A stretch of 42,762 nucleotides of DNA from Gammaproteobacteria bacterium UBA2965 (GTDB lineage Bacteria; Pseudomonadota; Gammaproteobacteria; Pseudomonadales; Azotimanducaceae), in assembly GCA_002348385.1 (NCBI GenBank), contig DEBD01000007.1, forward strand, positions 1 to 42,762, given 5' to 3'. Shown here piece by piece: positions 40,746 to 42,762 of this stretch; position 1 is the first letter of the stretch; each line of letters starts with the position of its first letter. A program made the translations under genes and the position numbers. The notes beneath the pieces are model-generated. The model saw nothing but the letters and a program-made list of their open reading frames with translations, did no database searches and was not told the origin of the DNA.

Positions 40746-41378
40746 ATGACCGACCAAATCGAGCTGGAGATTTTCTCAGACTACGTCTGACCCTGGTGCT
40801 ATCTCAGTACCGGGCGTATTGAAAAACTCCAGCAGAACTTCGACGTATCCATCACCTGGGTACACTTCCCCCTGCATCCGGAAACGCCCGCCGGCGGCAT
40901 ACCCATCGAGAAGCTATTCGCGGGCCGCAACATCGACATGGATGCGGCCCACCAGCACATGAAAGGTCTCATGGACGCCGAATCCCTGCCCTACGGCAAG
41001 CGAACCCATACCTACAACAGCCGGCTGGCTCAGGAGCTGGGCAAGTGGGCGGACACTCAACCTGACGGCAGCCGCATTCACGACGCCCTCTTTCGGGCCT
41101 ACTTCGTGGACGGAAAGAACATCGGCGACGTGGAGACGCTTGTTGACATCGCAACGGGCGTCGGCCTACCTGAAGATCTGGCACGAATCGTTCTGGAGCA
41201 GCGCGCCTTCAGCGAAGCCATAGACGAGGACTGGGCGAGGTCCCGCGCCTTTGGCATCACGGGCGTGCCGACGTTCGTTGCGAGCGGTTTTGGCGTGGTT
41301 GGCGCTCAACCCTACGAAACGCTGGAGCAACTGCTGGACCACGTACAGGCGCCACGCGCGGACAACGGCGCCACCTGA
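40746..41378 (+). CDS. FrnE/DsbA-like thioredoxin-fold protein with in-frame UGA (putative selenoprotein)
   Basis: Read from the ATG at 40746, this is a 210-residue DsbA-family protein close to the FrnE / 2-hydroxychromene-carboxylate-isomerase group. The redox motif, expected as DYVCPWCY, reads DYV-UGA-PWCY: codon 15 (40788-40790) is TGA exactly where the first Cys of CxxC belongs. After it the frame runs clean for 195 codons and keeps family marks, including the cis-Pro loop FGITGVPTFVASG and VVGAQPYETLEQLL. A hairpin with SECIS-like spacing follows (40804-40822). I read TGA as selenocysteine, giving a UxxC active site. A nonsense mutation of TGC/TGT to TGA is the alternative; then ATG 40938 would start a useless fragment. 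No selA, selB, selC or selD is in the window. It is probably cotranscribed with the VOC gene. Confidence 0.72.
40804..40822 (+). promoter_or_regulatory. Candidate bacterial SECIS hairpin
   Basis: UCAGUAC-CGGGC-GUAUUGA forms a 7-bp stem (one G-U pair) with a 5-base loop. The loop starts 20 bases after the UGA and has G at its second position, which agrees with the general bacterial SECIS rules: loop 16-37 bases from UGA and G within the first two loop bases. The sequence is also coding, as bacterial SECIS elements are. A competing hairpin closer to UGA exists at 40791-40814. Confidence 0.5.
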
Positions 41379-41405
41379 ACCTGCCGCCAGAGATCGCGCC
41401 ACGGG

Positions 41406-42762
41406 TCAGTCTGCCCACATGGAGCGCATGCGGGCGTTGGCGTCGATTCGAACGTTGCTCACGTCGGTAGTCCGGTGGGCAGTCGGCTGACTATTGCGCT
41501 CGGGCCAGGCGGTGGCCTCGAACCGAGCCAGCACACCCTCGGTCATGAAGCGACTGCGCGCGCCATACAGGTGGCGCTCGCCATAGCGACGTTGCTGGGT
41601 GACGTAGAACTTGAGTGGCGAAACCAGGGACAGATTGCGTTTCGCGCGGGTCATGGCCACGTAGAGCAGTCGCCTTTCCTCTTCGATCTGCTCAGGCGTC
41701 TCGGTGGAAAACTCGCTGGGGAAGGTGCCGTCCACTACGTTCAGCGTGTACACGCTGTCCCACTCCTGCCCCTTGGCCGAGTGCACCGTAGACAGAATGA
41801 GGTAGTCCTCGTCTTTCAGCGGCGTGCCCGCCTCATCGCCGGACGACTGAGGCGGATCAAGGGTGAGCTCGGTCAGAAAGCTCTCGCGGCTGGCGTGCCG
41901 GGTCGCCAGGGCTTCCAGTTGCTCCAGATCGCCCGCACGCACGTGGGCCGCCCCGTGCAGCCGCTCCAGGTGGGGTTCATACCAACGACGCACCAGCGTC
42001 ATCTGACCGGCCCAACCCGGTGCGCCTGCCAGTTCCTCCAGCAACGCCACAAAATCTGGCCAGTCCTCGCGCGCCTGACCGGGTGCTGCGAAATCTCGAA
42101 TGGCAGTAATGGTGCCGGCCCGCTCGGCGATAAGACCCAGACAGCGCTCCGCCGTGGCGGGCCCGATACCCGGCAGCAGCTGCAGGGTACGAAAGCCGGC
42201 CAACCGATTACGCGGGTTGTCTACGAAGCGCAGCAACGCCAGCACATCCTTGACGTGGGCGGCTTCCAGGAACTTCAGGCCCCCGTACTTCACATAGGGG
42301 ATGTCGCGGCGAACCAGCTCGAGCTCCAGCAGATCGCTGTCGTGAGACTTGCGCATGAGCACCGCCTGCTGGCGCAACGGCGTACCTTCCTCACGGCGAG
42401 CCAGCACCTGCTCGGTAACATAAAGCGCTTGAGACCGGTCGTCCTCTACCATTACGTAGCGCGGCTTTTGCCCCGACGGCAGGTTCGAGTGAAGGTGTTT
42501 TTCGAACTGGCCGCTGGCTTCGGCCATGAGCGCATTGGCCGCATCGAGGATGGGCTGCACGGAACGATAATTCTCATCCAGCGTGATGACCTCGGCCGGC
42601 GGGGCAAAGCGTTCGGGAAACGAGAGGATGTTCTGCACGGTGGCGGCACGGAACGAGTAGATGGATTGCGCGTCGTCGCCCACCACGCAAAGCCCCTGCC
42701 CCGCGGGCTTCATCGCTAGCAGAATCTCCGCCTGCAGTATGTTGGTGTCCTGGTACTCGTCC
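41406..42762 (-). CDS. UvrD/Rep-type superfamily 1 DNA helicase (partial, 5' end beyond window)
   Basis: The C-terminal two thirds of an SF1A helicase; the frame is open through the window edge at 42762. Visible motifs are II (DEYQDTN, at the edge), III (GDDAQSIYSFRAA), IV (TLDENYRS), V (STVHSAKGQEWDSVY) and VI (EEERRLLYVAMTRAKRNL). Motifs I and Ia are outside. It unwinds duplex DNA in repair or replication restart. About 450 residues follow motif II, close to Rep or the shorter UvrD-like helicases, and the C-terminus lacks a recognisable extra domain. It is unrelated to the catabolic genes and marks the border of the island. It converges with the DsbA-like gene, with 27 bases between stops. 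Confidence 0.93.
   Translation of the reverse strand, partial: DEYQDTNILQAEILLAMKPAGQGLCVVGDDAQSIYSFRAATVQNILSFPERFAPPAEVITLDENYRSVQPILDAANALMAEASGQFEKHLHSNLPSGQKPRYVMVEDDRSQALYVTEQVLARREEGTPLRQQAVLMRKSHDSDLLELELVRRDIPYVKYGGLKFLEAAHVKDVLALLRFVDNPRNRLAGFRTLQLLPGIGPATAERCLGLIAERAGTITAIRDFAAPGQAREDWPDFVALLEELAGAPGWAGQMTLVRRWYEPHLERLHGAAHVRAGDLEQLEALATRHASRESFLTELTLDPPQSSGDEAGTPLKDEDYLILSTVHSAKGQEWDSVYTLNVVDGTFPSEFSTETPEQIEEERRLLYVAMTRAKRNLSLVSPLKFYVTQQRRYGERHLYGARSRFMTEGVLARFEATAWPERNSQPTAHRTTDVSNVRIDANARMRSMWAD

Noticed and set aside
40791..40814. Hairpin directly after UGA as the SECIS element
   Set aside because: Its loop (AUCUC) begins only 10 bases after UGA and has no G in the first two positions; the overlapping stem at 40804-40822 fits the rules better.
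40938..41378. 146-residue ORF as a complete gene
   Set aside because: Lacks the thioredoxin-fold first strand and the CxxC motif; the same frame continues upstream through one TGA to a good ATG at 40746.
41475..42719. 414-codon open frame on + strand
   Set aside because: Antisense to the helicase, whose motifs are complete in the other strand; low-quality Gln/Leu/Arg-rich translation.
1..42762. CRISPR arrays, tRNA/rRNA genes, insertion sequences, prophage genes
   Set aside because: No regularly spaced repeats, no cloverleaf-like segments, and no transposase, integrase or phage structural protein seen in any plausible gene.

Overview
The window is about 43 kb of GC-rich, gene-dense DNA from a Gram-negative bacterium. 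Two TonB-dependent receptors, a periplasmic lipoprotein-type quinohemoprotein, exported sulfatases and proteobacterial-style TetR regulators point to a proteobacterium, most likely a marine or soil gammaproteobacterium; that placement is inference. I see no transposase, integrase, tRNA, rRNA or CRISPR array. Almost all the DNA is one large catabolic island. A helicase gene at the right edge is the only housekeeping-type gene.

Layout. 1-120: 3' end of an unidentified + strand gene. 161-4353 (-): TonB receptor plus a heme/PQQ dehydrogenase resembling polyvinyl-alcohol dehydrogenase. 4574-5827 (+): cytochrome P450. 5910-15656 (-): seven-gene operon whose core (HyuA-like, zinc gamma subunit, HyuA-like, HyuB-like, UROD-like) matches the five-subunit layout of acetophenone carboxylase, flanked by a double cupin and an unrecognised protein. 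15799-18273 (-): second TonB receptor with its own terminator. 18607-20311 (+): luciferase-like monooxygenase and TetR. 20318-24065 (-): Rieske oxygenase, GST, acyl-CoA ligase. 24155-26263 (+): SDR, Ddn-like protein, HAD phosphatase. 26288-26858: a scar joining remnants of a phosphate transporter and an alpha/beta hydrolase. 26872-28098 (-): PPOX and double EthD proteins. 28247-29161 (+): sulfotransferase. 29217-32656 (-): two overlapping sulfatases. 32785-37275 (+): GST, metallo-beta-lactamase, tandem DsbA-fold protein, TetR, DUF1330 protein. 37389-40150 (-): two more Rieske oxygenases. 40329-41378 (+): VOC protein and a DsbA/FrnE-like protein interrupted by an in-frame UGA. 41406-42762 (-): UvrD/Rep-type helicase, cut by the window edge.

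How the parts may work together (inference): large organic compounds enter through the TonB receptors; sulfatases remove sulfate esters; P450 and Rieske oxygenases hydroxylate; the PQQ/heme enzyme or the SDR oxidises secondary alcohols to ketones; the ATP-dependent carboxylase turns a ketone into a beta-keto acid; the CoA ligase activates it for thiolysis. GSTs, EthD, VOC and DsbA-fold proteins would handle reactive intermediates. No ferredoxin, reductase or Rieske beta subunit is encoded here, so electron partners must lie elsewhere.

The most unusual item is the gene at 40746-41378. Its CxxC redox motif reads U-P-W-C if UGA (40788-40790) is selenocysteine, the frame stays open for 195 further codons, and a hairpin matching bacterial SECIS spacing rules follows. 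An ordinary gene finder would report only a truncated 146-residue protein.
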